64,000 nt of DNA, taken from the NCBI GenBank assembly GCA_030867875.1, contig JAOWCC010000655.1, forward strand, positions 11,988,269 through 12,052,268, in the 5' to 3' direction. The stretch comes from Actinernus sp. WN-2022. Its lineage: Eukaryota; Cnidaria; Anthozoa; Actiniaria; Actinernidae. This document shows positions 23,703 through 31,483 of this stretch, piece after piece (within the stretch, counting starts at the first letter, position 1; each line of letters starts with the position of its first letter). The notes beneath the pieces were generated by a model that had not been told where the DNA came from, did not search any database, and worked only from the letters and a program-made list of their open reading frames with translations. A program made the translations under genes and the position numbers.

Positions 23703-23777
23703 ATAAAAAAAAAAAAAAAAGGAAGAATAAAGAAAGTCGTTGCGTGACCCTCTTCATTCTTCCTTTTCTTTTTTTAG
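23703..23777. terminator. A/T-flanked hairpin 1 with loop GTCGTTGCGTG (putative 3'-end signal)
   Basis: A run of A plus GGAAGAATAAAGAA pairs with TCTTCATTCTTCCTTTTC around the loop GTCGTTGCGTGACC. The same stem and loop occur at 32518-32577, with the loop in the opposite sense. It lies between the 3' end of the 142-aa gene and the start of the integrase gene, both minus strand. By analogy with the hairpins that mark Mimivirus mRNA 3' ends, it may form transcript ends; that is inference. Confidence 0.55.
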
Positions 23778-23919
23778 TAACTTACTAGTAGCTTAGGGTA
23801 ACTTACTAGTAGCTTAGGGTAACTTACTAGTAGCTTAGGGTAACTTACTAGTAGCTTAGGGCAACTTACTAGTAGCTTAGTAGTAGCTTAAGTAGCTTAC
23901 TAGTAGCTTAGTAGTAGTA
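23778..23919. repeat. 21-bp tandem repeats
   Basis: TAACTTACTAGTAGCTTAGGG is repeated about five times with a 21-bp period, then decays into shorter CTTACTAGTAG and GTAGCTTAG units. It fills the gap between hairpin 1 and the 142-aa gene. The unit contains the palindrome CTTACTAGTAG. Function unknown. Confidence 0.85.
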
Positions 23920-23920
23920 T

Positions 23921-24349
23921 CTATATCCATTTACTAATAGTGTATCCGACGCCTAGCATTCCACCACCAACGTAGAGCAACTCGCCAGTCTTCTGATTGT
24001 TTGAGGGTTTGTAGTAGTCAGATAAGCGGGGTTCTTTCATCTCTTTGAGCCGTTTTAGCTCTTTACGTAACTTATCGGATCGCACTAAGGCTTCGTTGGT
24101 ATCTCTTTGATCGTTGTGTGCGTTGCGTTCAAGACCTTCCTGCTCTTGTATATAGTCGTATCTTTTTTGACGTTTGATTCTATACGCTTTCATTTCACGT
24201 TCTAGTTTTTCGGTGGCCCTATCGTGTCTCTCTCGTTCTGCATCTACATCACCAGCCTTTCCAAGCATTCTAGCTAGTATGCCACCACCAGTAAATGCCG
24301 TTGCATTCAATATAGCCCCGAAAATGGCCATTCCAATTGCTGCAGCCAT
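23921..24349 (-). CDS. Small membrane protein with coiled coil, 142 aa
   Basis: I do not recognise the family. The first 25 residues are hydrophobic and glycine-rich (MAIFGAILNATAFTGGGILA). Residues about 35-100 are highly charged with heptad-like spacing, a likely coiled coil. The C-terminus is again hydrophobic (GELLYVGGGMLGVGYTISKW). Its ATG overlaps the stop of the preceding 75-aa gene as TAATG, which suggests coupled translation from one mRNA. It may be a virion membrane or minor capsid component, by position only. Confidence 0.72.
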   Translation of the reverse strand: MAAAIGMAIFGAILNATAFTGGGILARMLGKAGDVDAERERHDRATEKLEREMKAYRIKRQKRYDYIQEQEGLERNAHNDQRDTNEALVRSDKLRKELKRLKEMKEPRLSDYYKPSNNQKTGELLYVGGGMLGVGYTISKWI

Positions 24350-24576
24350 TACGGTTTGGTCTTTCCTTTTTCTTTCTCAAGTTGTTTCTCAAGATATTCC
24401 TTTGCGTATAAGCTACCAACTATCACGGCAGTCCACTTTGCGTAATTCGCTAGGGAAGAAGAAGGATCGCTAAGCATAGATTCCTTGGTAGTCTTTTTTA
24501 CGATCCACCCAATACCAGCAGCGAGTCCAACGATTTTGACTGCATCGGTTGCCGTCTTCGTCAATTCCTTCTCCAT
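24349..24576 (-). CDS. Small membrane protein, 75 aa
   Basis: This is a short unrecognised protein with one or two hydrophobic segments (VKIVGLAAGIGWIV at about 13-26, and WTAVIVGSLYAKEY) and a lysine-rich tail (EKQLEKEKGK). The ATG at 24576 follows TAGTATATATCTAG, a promoter-like element. The stop overlaps the next start as TAATG. Its compact placement between other genes supports it being real. Confidence 0.68.
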   Translation of the reverse strand: MEKELTKTATDAVKIVGLAAGIGWIVKKTTKESMLSDPSSSLANYAKWTAVIVGSLYAKEYLEKQLEKEKGKTKP

Positions 24577-24613
24577 CTAGATATATACTACTATGGTCTC
24601 GAGTCTTTAAGTG

Positions 24614-24961
24614 TTACTCCATGTCTAGTGCCGTTGGCTTTGCCGGAGCTGCAGATTGTGTCGTGCTAACGGCGGCAGCTCGCGTGTTGCCATCTACATA
24701 CTTCTTGTACGCAAAGTACGTGCCAAACAATGTAGCGCCAGTACCAATGACTGCGAGGATAGTCAGGCTTTCGAACCGACCTTTCTCTACGTCAGTTTCT
24801 TTACATGATTCGCTTTCGCGCATCAACTCTCTCTTTTGAGCTTCTTTAGCGAGTTTGTTGCTTAACGCTAGTGCTTTTCCAGCTGCGACGCGCTTTGGGT
24901 TTTTTATCTTAGTTGGTGCAGTCGTCGGAGGATTCGCAGTTATCTGGTCCGCTTCTTCCAT
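24614..24961 (-). CDS. Small single-pass membrane protein, 115 aa
   Basis: The frame is open upstream, but I choose the ATG at 24961, which gives MEEADQITANPPTTAPTKIK. A charged middle part (KRVAAGKALALSNKLAKEAQ) precedes one clear transmembrane segment (SLTILAVIGTGATLFGTYFA, about residues 66-85). The tail is Ala/Pro/Thr-rich. The start lies inside the end of the upstream 182-aa gene (53-bp overlap). Family unknown. Confidence 0.68.
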   Translation of the reverse strand: MEEADQITANPPTTAPTKIKNPKRVAAGKALALSNKLAKEAQKRELMRESESCKETDVEKGRFESLTILAVIGTGATLFGTYFAYKKYVDGNTRAAAVSTTQSAAPAKPTALDME

Positions 24962-25457
24962 CTTGATTCGGTATAGTAGGTATATGTGGAGGTTCAACAG
25001 TTGTACCAGGAATGACTACATGACCAGATATGTGGAATAGAACGCTAGCTAGAGCTACAAGGCGACCTGCTTTGAGCGATAGTAGACCAGTCGCAGCACT
25101 GATTTCGTTGCGGACTAGAGGGTCTTCTTGTAGGTCCTTGATCAGGGCTTCTTGAGAATCTATTGGTACTAGGTAGGCAACTAGGCGGGTAGCTAGACGC
25201 GTCACACCGTCAACTAAGCCTTTCGTTACTTGCTGAGCTAGGACGGCCTGATACCTCCTATACAACTTGTTTACCTCTTTCTCGGGAAGCCTAGAGATGT
25301 CCCCTAGGGAAAAGTTCTTACCTAAGTATTCTTTCGTTACGCCTGTTGCGGCTAAGATCGAAAGTGATTCGCGATTGTCTGACGTAACGTCTAGAGCGGT
25401 TGGTGGTGGGCCTGTTACGTCCTCACCGAATATCTCGAGTATTTCCTTATCAGTCAT
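24909..25457 (-). CDS. Unrecognised protein of the capsid gene cluster, 182 aa
   Basis: Mixed alpha-helical sequence. It starts MTDKEILEIFGEDVTGPPPT and has a hydrophobic patch near residues 120-150 (TGLLSLKAGRLVALASVLFH). The C-terminus is polar and acidic (DNCESSDDCTN). Its ATG overlaps the ATPase stop codon by 8 bp (ATGACTGA). Linkage directly behind capsid and ATPase genes suggests a virion or assembly role. I believe similar proteins are common in cnidarian Polinton copies, but cannot name it. Confidence 0.75.
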   Translation of the reverse strand: MTDKEILEIFGEDVTGPPPTALDVTSDNRESLSILAATGVTKEYLGKNFSLGDISRLPEKEVNKLYRRYQAVLAQQVTKGLVDGVTRLATRLVAYLVPIDSQEALIKDLQEDPLVRNEISAATGLLSLKAGRLVALASVLFHISGHVVIPGTTVEPPHIPTIPNQDGRSGPDNCESSDDCTN

Positions 25458-26070
25458 AATATGTTATAGATGCTGGGAGCTCTAACACTACCTCGAAAGG
25501 ATGGCGGAGACAGAAGCACATGCGAGCAAACTTATGGGATCCAAGTATCATTCGTAACTCTTTGCATTCTTGCGAGCCTCCATAATCCTCAAATATCCTT
25601 TTGCCATCTACAGCCGATGCTGTATGGAACGCTATTACTATAGCTACGTTCTCACGGAAGGGTTTACATATGCTCGTTAGTTGTTGGGACAGCACCCAAA
25701 CGGAAATCCCTATATGTCGTGCAGAAAAGGCTAAGTCCACTAGCTTGTCAGTTCGTTTCTTGACGTCCTTCGATGCGGCGCAATCGTCGAGAATCAATAG
25801 AGTATTGGTACCGGACCAAAATGTTGCGCAAATACTCAAAGTAGCATCGATGGCATCCTGCGGTGGTGATATGACGAAGAAACGAGGATCTCGATTTGCA
25901 AATCCACGATAAGTTTTGTTGTGGGCATACGTAGGACAAATCAGTACTATGTAATCGAACTTACCACGAAATGATCCACGAAGTTGTTCTATGAGAAATG
26001 CAGTCTTCCCACAATTCGTTGGACCGACTATGAGTGCGTTGAACGGTACGTGCTCTACGAGAGAATCCAT
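25450..26070 (-). CDS. A32/FtsK-like DNA-packaging ATPase, 206 aa
   Basis: This P-loop ATPase is expected to drive DNA into capsids. Walker A is GPTNCGKT (residues 16-23) and Walker B is LLILDDC (about 91-97). A further motif, WVLSQQLTSICKPFRENV, fits the sensor/glutamine motif of the packaging ATPases of Polintons, virophages and large DNA viruses. The length matches that family (about 200-250 aa). It starts with TGATG, overlapping the capsid gene stop by one base, and its stop overlaps the next gene by 8 bp. Confidence 0.9.
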   Translation of the reverse strand: MDSLVEHVPFNALIVGPTNCGKTAFLIEQLRGSFRGKFDYIVLICPTYAHNKTYRGFANRDPRFFVISPPQDAIDATLSICATFWSGTNTLLILDDCAASKDVKKRTDKLVDLAFSARHIGISVWVLSQQLTSICKPFRENVAIVIAFHTASAVDGKRIFEDYGGSQECKELRMILGSHKFARMCFCLRHPFEVVLELPASITYYD

Positions 26071-27305
26071 CAGTATAATATACTCTGCAGAGATCTGTTC
26101 AATATCGTGACCTGAGCATCCGCAAGGACATAGATGTGCATTTTCACATTTCCACTTCCCTTAGCAGTTCTATGTATGCGAATGTCGATGTCCTTTCCAC
26201 TGCCGGTTTGTGCCAAGCCATCACCATGAACGGTGGAATCTTTTGCTGTGCGACAATCGATTAGAATAGAGAATCTATTTTCAAAGAACTTCTTTGGAGT
26301 CATAGAAGTATTGGGTGTACCAAACCAGCTTCTTGCAGCCTCCCAGAAATCTAGGGGAAGCATGCCGCTTGGAAAGAGTCTGTTGGGAATCCCATTGACA
26401 TCTACTTCTACCTTCAAGATATCTGGATTCGAGAATGCTTCACTATCTCGCGTGCCAATGGTAGGTGGATCTATGAATAGTAGAAGCAGTCCAGCAAAGG
26501 ATCGTCGTGGAACATTGATGTTTTGAGATATCAAAGTATCGGACGTTTTAGCGATATCTACTGTTTTGAAGTGAACAGCGTAGTTGTATAGGAATGCAGT
26601 ACCTATTTCATATTTGTGAAGTGCACTACTAGCCAGCGTTTCGTTCCTGATTGCTTCGTATTCTAGTTGGATGTTGGTAAGTTGGTACGTACCTATCTTC
26701 GTCGTATCCGATCCAATTACAACCTCGTTGGCAGCCGCTAGAGTTAACTCGAACGTAATGGTACTTTCTAAGGCATGTGGATATAGAACTCCATGTTGTG
26801 TCAGAATGTCAACATCTAAGGGAATCCTATACTTAGAACCACATGCAGTTAGGAGCGCGTTGTCTGCAGCAGATGAAGTACTTGCGTCACCAGCTTTCGA
26901 TCGTAGCTTATTCAAGTTCTCTGATTGAATGCCTTGTTGTATTCTAGACTCTCTCTCCTGCGTAGATAGGTATACATCGGAGTATGTTTGTAGGAGGTCT
27001 GGCCTGACAAGGTCTTCTACTGTTTCAGCTCCCATCCTACAGATTCTACGCATGACCAAACAGCGTCCAACGTTCGAAACGACTCTGTTATTCGCATGTC
27101 CACCAGATAGTACGATGTCGCCCAATAGCGCTAAGCTACCAGGTACTAGTACTACATCTTCTGCTAGCTTTGGAACTTCTACGTATAGAGTCTCACCTGG
27201 ATTGGCAGATGATCGAGTGAAAGTTTTCCTATACAAGTCTCGTGGAGCCTTGAGTGCATGAGGCTCTCTTCGTACTTGTGTGGGATCCAATGTTAACGAG
27301 ATCAT
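26070..27305 (-). CDS. Putative major capsid protein, 411 aa
   Basis: It probably forms the icosahedral shell. The start is taken at the ATG at 27305, next to the bidirectional promoter; an upstream in-frame ATG at 27341 would read through that promoter. The sequence is rich in beta-strand-like segments without membrane anchors: ETLYVEVPKLAEDVVLVPGS, then GSKYRIPLDVDILTQHGV, TFELTLAAANEVVIGSD, INVPRRSFAGLLLLFID and GSGNVKMHIYVLADAQ. It resembles in pattern the capsid-candidate proteins abundant in cnidarian Polintons. A double jelly-roll fold is expected from the family but cannot be proved by eye. It sits directly ahead of the ATPase gene. A structure prediction would decide. Confidence 0.7.
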   Translation of the reverse strand: MISLTLDPTQVRREPHALKAPRDLYRKTFTRSSANPGETLYVEVPKLAEDVVLVPGSLALLGDIVLSGGHANNRVVSNVGRCLVMRRICRMGAETVEDLVRPDLLQTYSDVYLSTQERESRIQQGIQSENLNKLRSKAGDASTSSAADNALLTACGSKYRIPLDVDILTQHGVLYPHALESTITFELTLAAANEVVIGSDTTKIGTYQLTNIQLEYEAIRNETLASSALHKYEIGTAFLYNYAVHFKTVDIAKTSDTLISQNINVPRRSFAGLLLLFIDPPTIGTRDSEAFSNPDILKVEVDVNGIPNRLFPSGMLPLDFWEAARSWFGTPNTSMTPKKFFENRFSILIDCRTAKDSTVHGDGLAQTGSGKDIDIRIHRTAKGSGNVKMHIYVLADAQVTILNRSLQSILY

Positions 27306-27342
27306 GTTGAATATAACTATATATGTAGATATGTTTAACATG
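27303..27342. promoter_or_regulatory. Bidirectional promoter between capsid and membrane-protein genes
   Basis: The two start codons face away from each other across only 34 bp. The spacer is nearly symmetrical: CATGTT-GAA on one side and TTTAACATG on the other, with ATAACTATATATGTAGAT in the middle. It carries the shared TATAGTTATA core on the minus strand. Confidence 0.65.
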
Positions 27343-28434
27343 GCCTCTGAGGGTAGGTATGATGAAAGAACTGATGAAGCTGAAAGAGGAAGAGACTACG
27401 ACAACGATGATACTGTCAATGAAGAAGCACGGAAATTGGCGTCAGACTCTACGAATGTGGATCCGAGTGAATCATTAAACCTGAAAACTAGACGCGACTT
27501 CGCCAAGGAAGGTGCTCGACCAAAGAATCGGGAAACCTCGTTTACCGTAGAAGATAACGATTACTTCGACGAACTCGTTGCGGAGGATGAGGATAGAATC
27601 AAACATCCGAAATTTAGCGATCGCCGCGTAGTCTTCAAAACAGGCACATCGGATGAAATGAAACAAATGCTATTCGATACTGTATGGAAACACTATGCGG
27701 ATGTAGGGATTCGTGGAGGATTCCTTGAGATAACTGGAATATGGGAGGCCAATAAGGAACTGGCTAGAATCTATCTTCACGTACTTGGAAGTAAAGAGAG
27801 GCCCATACCTTTGACCACAGTGAAGGGTGAAAGATATCAAAGTATGGGTAAAGATCTCAAATTTGCCCTAGGTCCTACAGATGCAGAAAGAGAAGACCAA
27901 GTCATCCAAGGTCAAGAAAAGGCCGCCGAACATCTCAAAGTAGAAGATAGCATACTTCAAGACCTAACGTCAACTGAGGATCAGAAGGAAGCGGCTAAGA
28001 AAGAGAAAGTACACATCTTTAACGAAATAGAATTACTTGAACGTCAAGAGGGAGCCATACTAGAACGTATGTCGCTACGTGAAAGGCTCAAATACATTTT
28101 CAGAAAGCATGGAATGACCGTTCTTGCAGTGGTAACTTCCGTTGGCGCCATCATTAGTACGATAGTTTCCCTGTTGTCGAGATCCGTACCGAAACCAGTA
28201 AAGGGTGGTATTGATAAAGCAGCAGATGCAGTAAAGAAGGGATTGCAAACGACTGGGGGGTTGTTGAAAGAAATGGGAAAGAAACTTGGACAGATCCTAC
28301 CTGGAATGATTGGATCGATTGCGAGTTTCATATTTACCATGGCTGGTAAAGCTCTGGGAGTACTAGCGCAGAACGTTTGGTTATTCATCGTAGCAATAGT
28401 GGTGATCACTATAGAGCAATACAAACGACGTTAA
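27340..28434 (+). CDS. Membrane protein with acidic N-terminus and helical core, 364 aa
   Basis: The frame is open upstream, but I choose the ATG at 27340 just after the divergent promoter. Residues 1-100 are acidic and probably disordered (DERTDEAERGRDYDNDD). Residues about 195-260 are charged and likely coiled coil. After about 265 there is a hydrophobic segment (MTVLAVVTSVGAIISTIVSL), an amphipathic KGG/AADAVKKGL region, and two further hydrophobic segments ending VWLFIVAIVVITIEQ. This could be a membrane-active entry or minor virion protein like those of other midsize DNA viruses, but that is inference only. It overlaps the convergent 571-aa gene by 4 bp at the stop codons. Confidence 0.78.
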   Translation: MASEGRYDERTDEAERGRDYDNDDTVNEEARKLASDSTNVDPSESLNLKTRRDFAKEGARPKNRETSFTVEDNDYFDELVAEDEDRIKHPKFSDRRVVFKTGTSDEMKQMLFDTVWKHYADVGIRGGFLEITGIWEANKELARIYLHVLGSKERPIPLTTVKGERYQSMGKDLKFALGPTDAEREDQVIQGQEKAAEHLKVEDSILQDLTSTEDQKEAAKKEKVHIFNEIELLERQEGAILERMSLRERLKYIFRKHGMTVLAVVTSVGAIISTIVSLLSRSVPKPVKGGIDKAADAVKKGLQTTGGLLKEMGKKLGQILPGMIGSIASFIFTMAGKALGVLAQNVWLFIVAIVVITIEQYKRR

Positions 28435-30146
28435 CGAAACAACGTCCATGCAATTCCAGCTGCGGCAATGGATGTCACTGCGAGATTAATCTCATGTTGT
28501 GAGCTAGGATCTCGTTTCTTGTGCGTCTCGAGAGGAACTCGTTTCTCGTGCGTCTCGAGAGGAACTTGTTTCTCGTGCGTCTCGAGATGTGGCAACGATT
28601 TCTTATCTGATGATCCTTCCATAGTAAGAAGTGAACGTCCTTTACCTTCTGCATTGATGTCGTTAACGCCTAGCCTCATATCTTTCGTAGCTTTCGGGAT
28701 TGGATTCTTATAGCCATCTTTCTCACTAAGATAGTACACTAGATTGCTTGGCAATAATCGCACGTCTACAGCTATTGCTAGATCGAGCCTCTTATGCGTT
28801 GATGTTATAGCGGTACGATAGTTTTTGTAGCTCACCACTAAGTCGTTTTCTAGAATAGCATCTTCGACTAAGCTCTTAAACTTTTCTTTGACGTTATGGT
28901 TATTTCTAGCTATGATGGATTCGTTCAAGTCGGCTTGAGCACCAAGTATGCAATGTCCAAAAGCCTCGACAGATCTATCCAACCTACCCAATCCAGCATC
29001 TGTCAAACCCTTTCCGATTGGTGGTGTAAACCAATTGTATTGCTTTCCTTCGTGTTCGTCGTTCCGAATAAAGGATACTAGATCGCCTTTGTCCACACTG
29101 CCTTTCTCGTCTGCAAATAAGTTATTGTGGTTGGGCCATGTGTCTGCTTCCTTGTCGTAGCTTCGGATTACGTGGACGTTCTTGTAGCCATCACCATACA
29201 AAAGGAATACGTCTCCTAATCCGTGATTCCTACCTCCGTGCCATCGGAAATCTGGTGGGAAATCTGGTGTTCTAGATATACCAAATTCGATGCACAATTT
29301 CTCAAGAGCTGATTTGTTATAGGGGTTATCCATTTGCTTGAAATTAGAGTTACCAGGTAAAGGAACTCCATGAGTACCACCAAGTTCACGTAGAATTCTT
29401 CGTATCGTGAAATAAACATGGAATCGTAGGAACCCCTGAACGACTGGTGGATACGTTTTGAAAATAGGATCAAGCAATGACACTCCACATCCAGAAGTCG
29501 CACACCACGTTGCGAAATTCAATTGTTGAGGCCAGTATTTGAAATCTGGACCATGTAACCAATGGTAGGACTCATTTGCTGTCATATGCTTTACGACGGT
29601 CTCCTTGAATATATTTGGAACGCCTGCTTTGAACCTATTCTTTGAGGTGGCATATATCCATAGATTAGTGAGATCGATATCTTGTGCCGGTCCAGTAGAA
29701 GGAACTGCTGTAATAGGATACTTCGCACTCCTGTCTAGGGTCAACGTAGCTGGGAAACCTTTATGCACATCCCACAACGCATTATCGATACGTTTTTGAA
29801 TCATAGTAGGTAACTTTGAGACATCATTGCCGTAAACGACATAGCTAGAATCTCCATCTCGAAACCAAATACTCGTTGAATATTTGCCTGGACCGTTCAC
29901 TTCCGTAGAGACATAGAACTTGTGAAGATCCGCATGTGGGTATCGTTTCTTGAACTTCGCCAACAGATCAGCATTCAACGTTGCGACCTCTCTACTTTCC
30001 ACAGCTTCCCTATCTATCCGAGCTTGCTTCTCTCTCCTAGCTCGATTCTCAGCCTTTGACCGTATATTAGCATTCAGTGTTGGGGCCTCTTCCTCTTCGT
30101 CTTTCCCTCCGTAATGGTAACTGAAAAGACCTCCGGACCTCCTCAT
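28431..30146 (-). CDS. Large unrecognised Polinton protein, 571 aa
   Basis: The start at 30146 lies beside the second divergent promoter. The N-terminus is charged (about 20-60), followed by a globular region with many aromatic residues (YHWLHGPDFKYWPQQLNFAT, then GCGVSLLD, YRFHVYFT-like FLRFHVYFTIRRILRELGG, and HGGRNHGLGDVFLLYGDGYK). The C-terminal tail has three near repeats of LETHEKRVP and ends in a hydrophobic anchor (AVTSIAAAGIAWTLF). I believe homologues are widespread in cnidarian elements without a name. A protease, structural or attachment role are all open; I found no convincing catalytic triad. It is the second longest gene of the element. Confidence 0.82.
   Translation of the reverse strand: MRRSGGLFSYHYGGKDEEEEAPTLNANIRSKAENRARREKQARIDREAVESREVATLNADLLAKFKKRYPHADLHKFYVSTEVNGPGKYSTSIWFRDGDSSYVVYGNDVSKLPTMIQKRIDNALWDVHKGFPATLTLDRSAKYPITAVPSTGPAQDIDLTNLWIYATSKNRFKAGVPNIFKETVVKHMTANESYHWLHGPDFKYWPQQLNFATWCATSGCGVSLLDPIFKTYPPVVQGFLRFHVYFTIRRILRELGGTHGVPLPGNSNFKQMDNPYNKSALEKLCIEFGISRTPDFPPDFRWHGGRNHGLGDVFLLYGDGYKNVHVIRSYDKEADTWPNHNNLFADEKGSVDKGDLVSFIRNDEHEGKQYNWFTPPIGKGLTDAGLGRLDRSVEAFGHCILGAQADLNESIIARNNHNVKEKFKSLVEDAILENDLVVSYKNYRTAITSTHKRLDLAIAVDVRLLPSNLVYYLSEKDGYKNPIPKATKDMRLGVNDINAEGKGRSLLTMEGSSDKKSLPHLETHEKQVPLETHEKRVPLETHKKRDPSSQHEINLAVTSIAAAGIAWTLFR
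28508..28590 (-). repeat. 27-bp tandem repeats inside the 571-aa gene
   Basis: Three copies of a unit containing TTTCTCGTGCGTCTCGAGAG occur head to tail. They encode the LETHEKRVP repeats. The unit length is a multiple of three, so copy number can change without breaking the frame. Confidence 0.85.
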
Positions 30147-30192
30147 GTTGAAGCTATACGTATATATAGTTATACCTTCAACATATAAGATG
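30144..30192. promoter_or_regulatory. Second bidirectional promoter
   Basis: Divergent ATGs at 30146 (minus) and 30190 (plus) are separated by 43 bp. The spacer has the same design as 27303-27342: CATGTTGAA at one side, TTCAACAT at the other, and ACGTATATATAGTTATA between. Confidence 0.65.
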
Positions 30193-30849
30193 GTTCTCTT
30201 ATATATCACCACAACATTGGCCGACCATACTGTCTACTTCGACAACCCTATTCTCATACAGAACGTTTCACTAGTCGAGGTCACTATTGAGAATAGTTGG
30301 TGGAACCTAGAAGAGCCAGGGAGCTTTCATTGGAATGTCAATGGTGTGATGTTTCCATACCGAATTTCTAAGGGAAACCATACTATGGGGAGCCTTCGAC
30401 ACTTCTTTACGCCTGCAGTTAGTGCTGACATCATAAGAATCGAGAAACCCCCTCATAGGAGGGCTTGGAAACTAGATGTCAAGCAATCGATCCTACTTAG
30501 TGGAAACCTCTGCAAACTGATGGGTATTAATCAAGATGGGAGCGCTAAGCAACTAGAAGTAGGTTCGCACGAAGTGTCCATCCAAGATGGAATCGATATA
30601 GTGTACATCTGCTGCGACGTTGTGGATTCCAGATTCTCGATTCAAGATGGAAAGCAATCTAAAGTCCTAAGTAGAATACATATCCGAGGCGATAGATTTA
30701 TGAAAACAACGTATGCCTCACTACGCCCTCTAGATGTCAAAGCTCTAGGTACGATACGAAGCAGTCTTCGTCTGACAATTCTCGATGAGAAAGGCAATCT
30801 GATAGACTTTCGTGGTCGACCCATACTGTACGTGTTGAAGCTTGAATAA
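30190..30849 (+). CDS. Putative penton/minor capsid protein, 219 aa
   Basis: The start is at 30190 after the divergent promoter; the frame's earlier ATG at 30145 would run through the TATA element. The sequence is beta-rich with short strands (TVYFDNPILIQNVSLVEVTI, ISKGNHTMGSL, DIVYICCDVVDSRFSIQDGK) and ends SSLRLTILDEKGNLIDFRG. The pattern ISLVE...W-N, G-N-Y/H-T-x-G-S-L and the closing I-L-D-x-x-G-N-x-I-D-F is what I associate with minor capsid (penton) proteins of Polintons and virophages, which have a single jelly roll. This remains a family-level guess. The stop is 19 bp from the next start. Confidence 0.62.
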   Translation: MVLLYITTTLADHTVYFDNPILIQNVSLVEVTIENSWWNLEEPGSFHWNVNGVMFPYRISKGNHTMGSLRHFFTPAVSADIIRIEKPPHRRAWKLDVKQSILLSGNLCKLMGINQDGSAKQLEVGSHEVSIQDGIDIVYICCDVVDSRFSIQDGKQSKVLSRIHIRGDRFMKTTYASLRPLDVKALGTIRSSLRLTILDEKGNLIDFRGRPILYVLKLE

Positions 30850-30868
30850 GTTATATGTATAACGTACA
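30850..30868 (+). promoter_or_regulatory. Compact intergenic promoter (GTTATATGTATAACGTAC)
   Basis: The whole gap between the penton-like gene and the 203-aa gene is 19 bp and consists of this TATA-like near-palindrome (GTTATA-TG-TATAAC). It leaves at most a few nucleotides of leader before the ATG at 30869. Confidence 0.55.
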
Positions 30869-31480
30869 ATGGAAGGCGACTCGATTCAACCGTTTCCATC
30901 AGCACCAAGTATCTATCCACAGATTGCTAGTGACACTGGAAAGAACTTTAGACTGCAAACGATCCGAGACACGCTTTCGGACATCGAAGTTCAAGAAAGG
31001 CACTACGAAGGTGTGCGCAAGAAGTATGCACGTTCTCAAGGAATAGTTCAGGGCATCGCAGTGGTAACTGGAGGTCTATCTGTGATCTTATCTGGATCTG
31101 GATTGGGAGCAGCGTTGACTGGGGTTGGAATAGTGATTGGTCTACCACTTGGAGTTATTGGTGGTCTATGTGGATTAATTTCAGCATCTACGACCCTTGG
31201 AGCTAAGAAGTTAGGAATGAAGGTTTCTAAGCATGAAAAGACAACTATGTTGGCAAAGGCGAAAATCAATACGATTCGTGATCTAGTATCGAAGGCCTTA
31301 CGCGATGAAAACATATCCGACTCCGAATACAGTCTCATCCTGAACGAAGCGAATAAGTATGAGATCATGAGATCTGAAATTCGTCGCAAAGCTTCCATAG
31401 GTGAAAAAAGCACGGATCGGGTTCGAGCCGAACTCAAGCAAGAAGTGCAAAAGGAAATGCGAGAAAAACTTGGAATGTAA
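30869..31480 (+). CDS. Membrane protein with glycine-rich hairpin, 203 aa
   Basis: Unrecognised family. The N-terminal 60 residues are polar. Residues about 60-105 form two long hydrophobic glycine-rich segments (GIAVVTGGLSVILSGSGLGA and GVGIVIGLPLGVIGGLCGLI), a likely transmembrane hairpin. The C-terminal half is helical and charged (ARVRAEL-like VRAELKQEVQKEMREKL). Similar membrane-hairpin proteins are frequent in Polintons and could sit in an internal membrane or act at entry; inferred only. The stop is 3 bp from the stop of the convergent TFIIB-like gene. Confidence 0.75.
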   Translation: MEGDSIQPFPSAPSIYPQIASDTGKNFRLQTIRDTLSDIEVQERHYEGVRKKYARSQGIVQGIAVVTGGLSVILSGSGLGAALTGVGIVIGLPLGVIGGLCGLISASTTLGAKKLGMKVSKHEKTTMLAKAKINTIRDLVSKALRDENISDSEYSLILNEANKYEIMRSEIRRKASIGEKSTDRVRAELKQEVQKEMREKLGM

Positions 31481-31483
31481 GAA

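Noticed and set aside
28431..30146. HW...Q...CG pattern in the 571-aa protein as an adenain-like protease triad
   Set aside because: The His to Cys spacing is only about 30 residues, far shorter than in adenain-type proteases, and no fitting acidic residue lies between them.
30145..30189. Earlier ATG for the penton-like protein at 30145, and the same for the capsid protein at 27341
   Set aside because: Both would translate the TATA core of the divergent promoter and give hydrophobic starts that mirror each other because the DNA is symmetrical.
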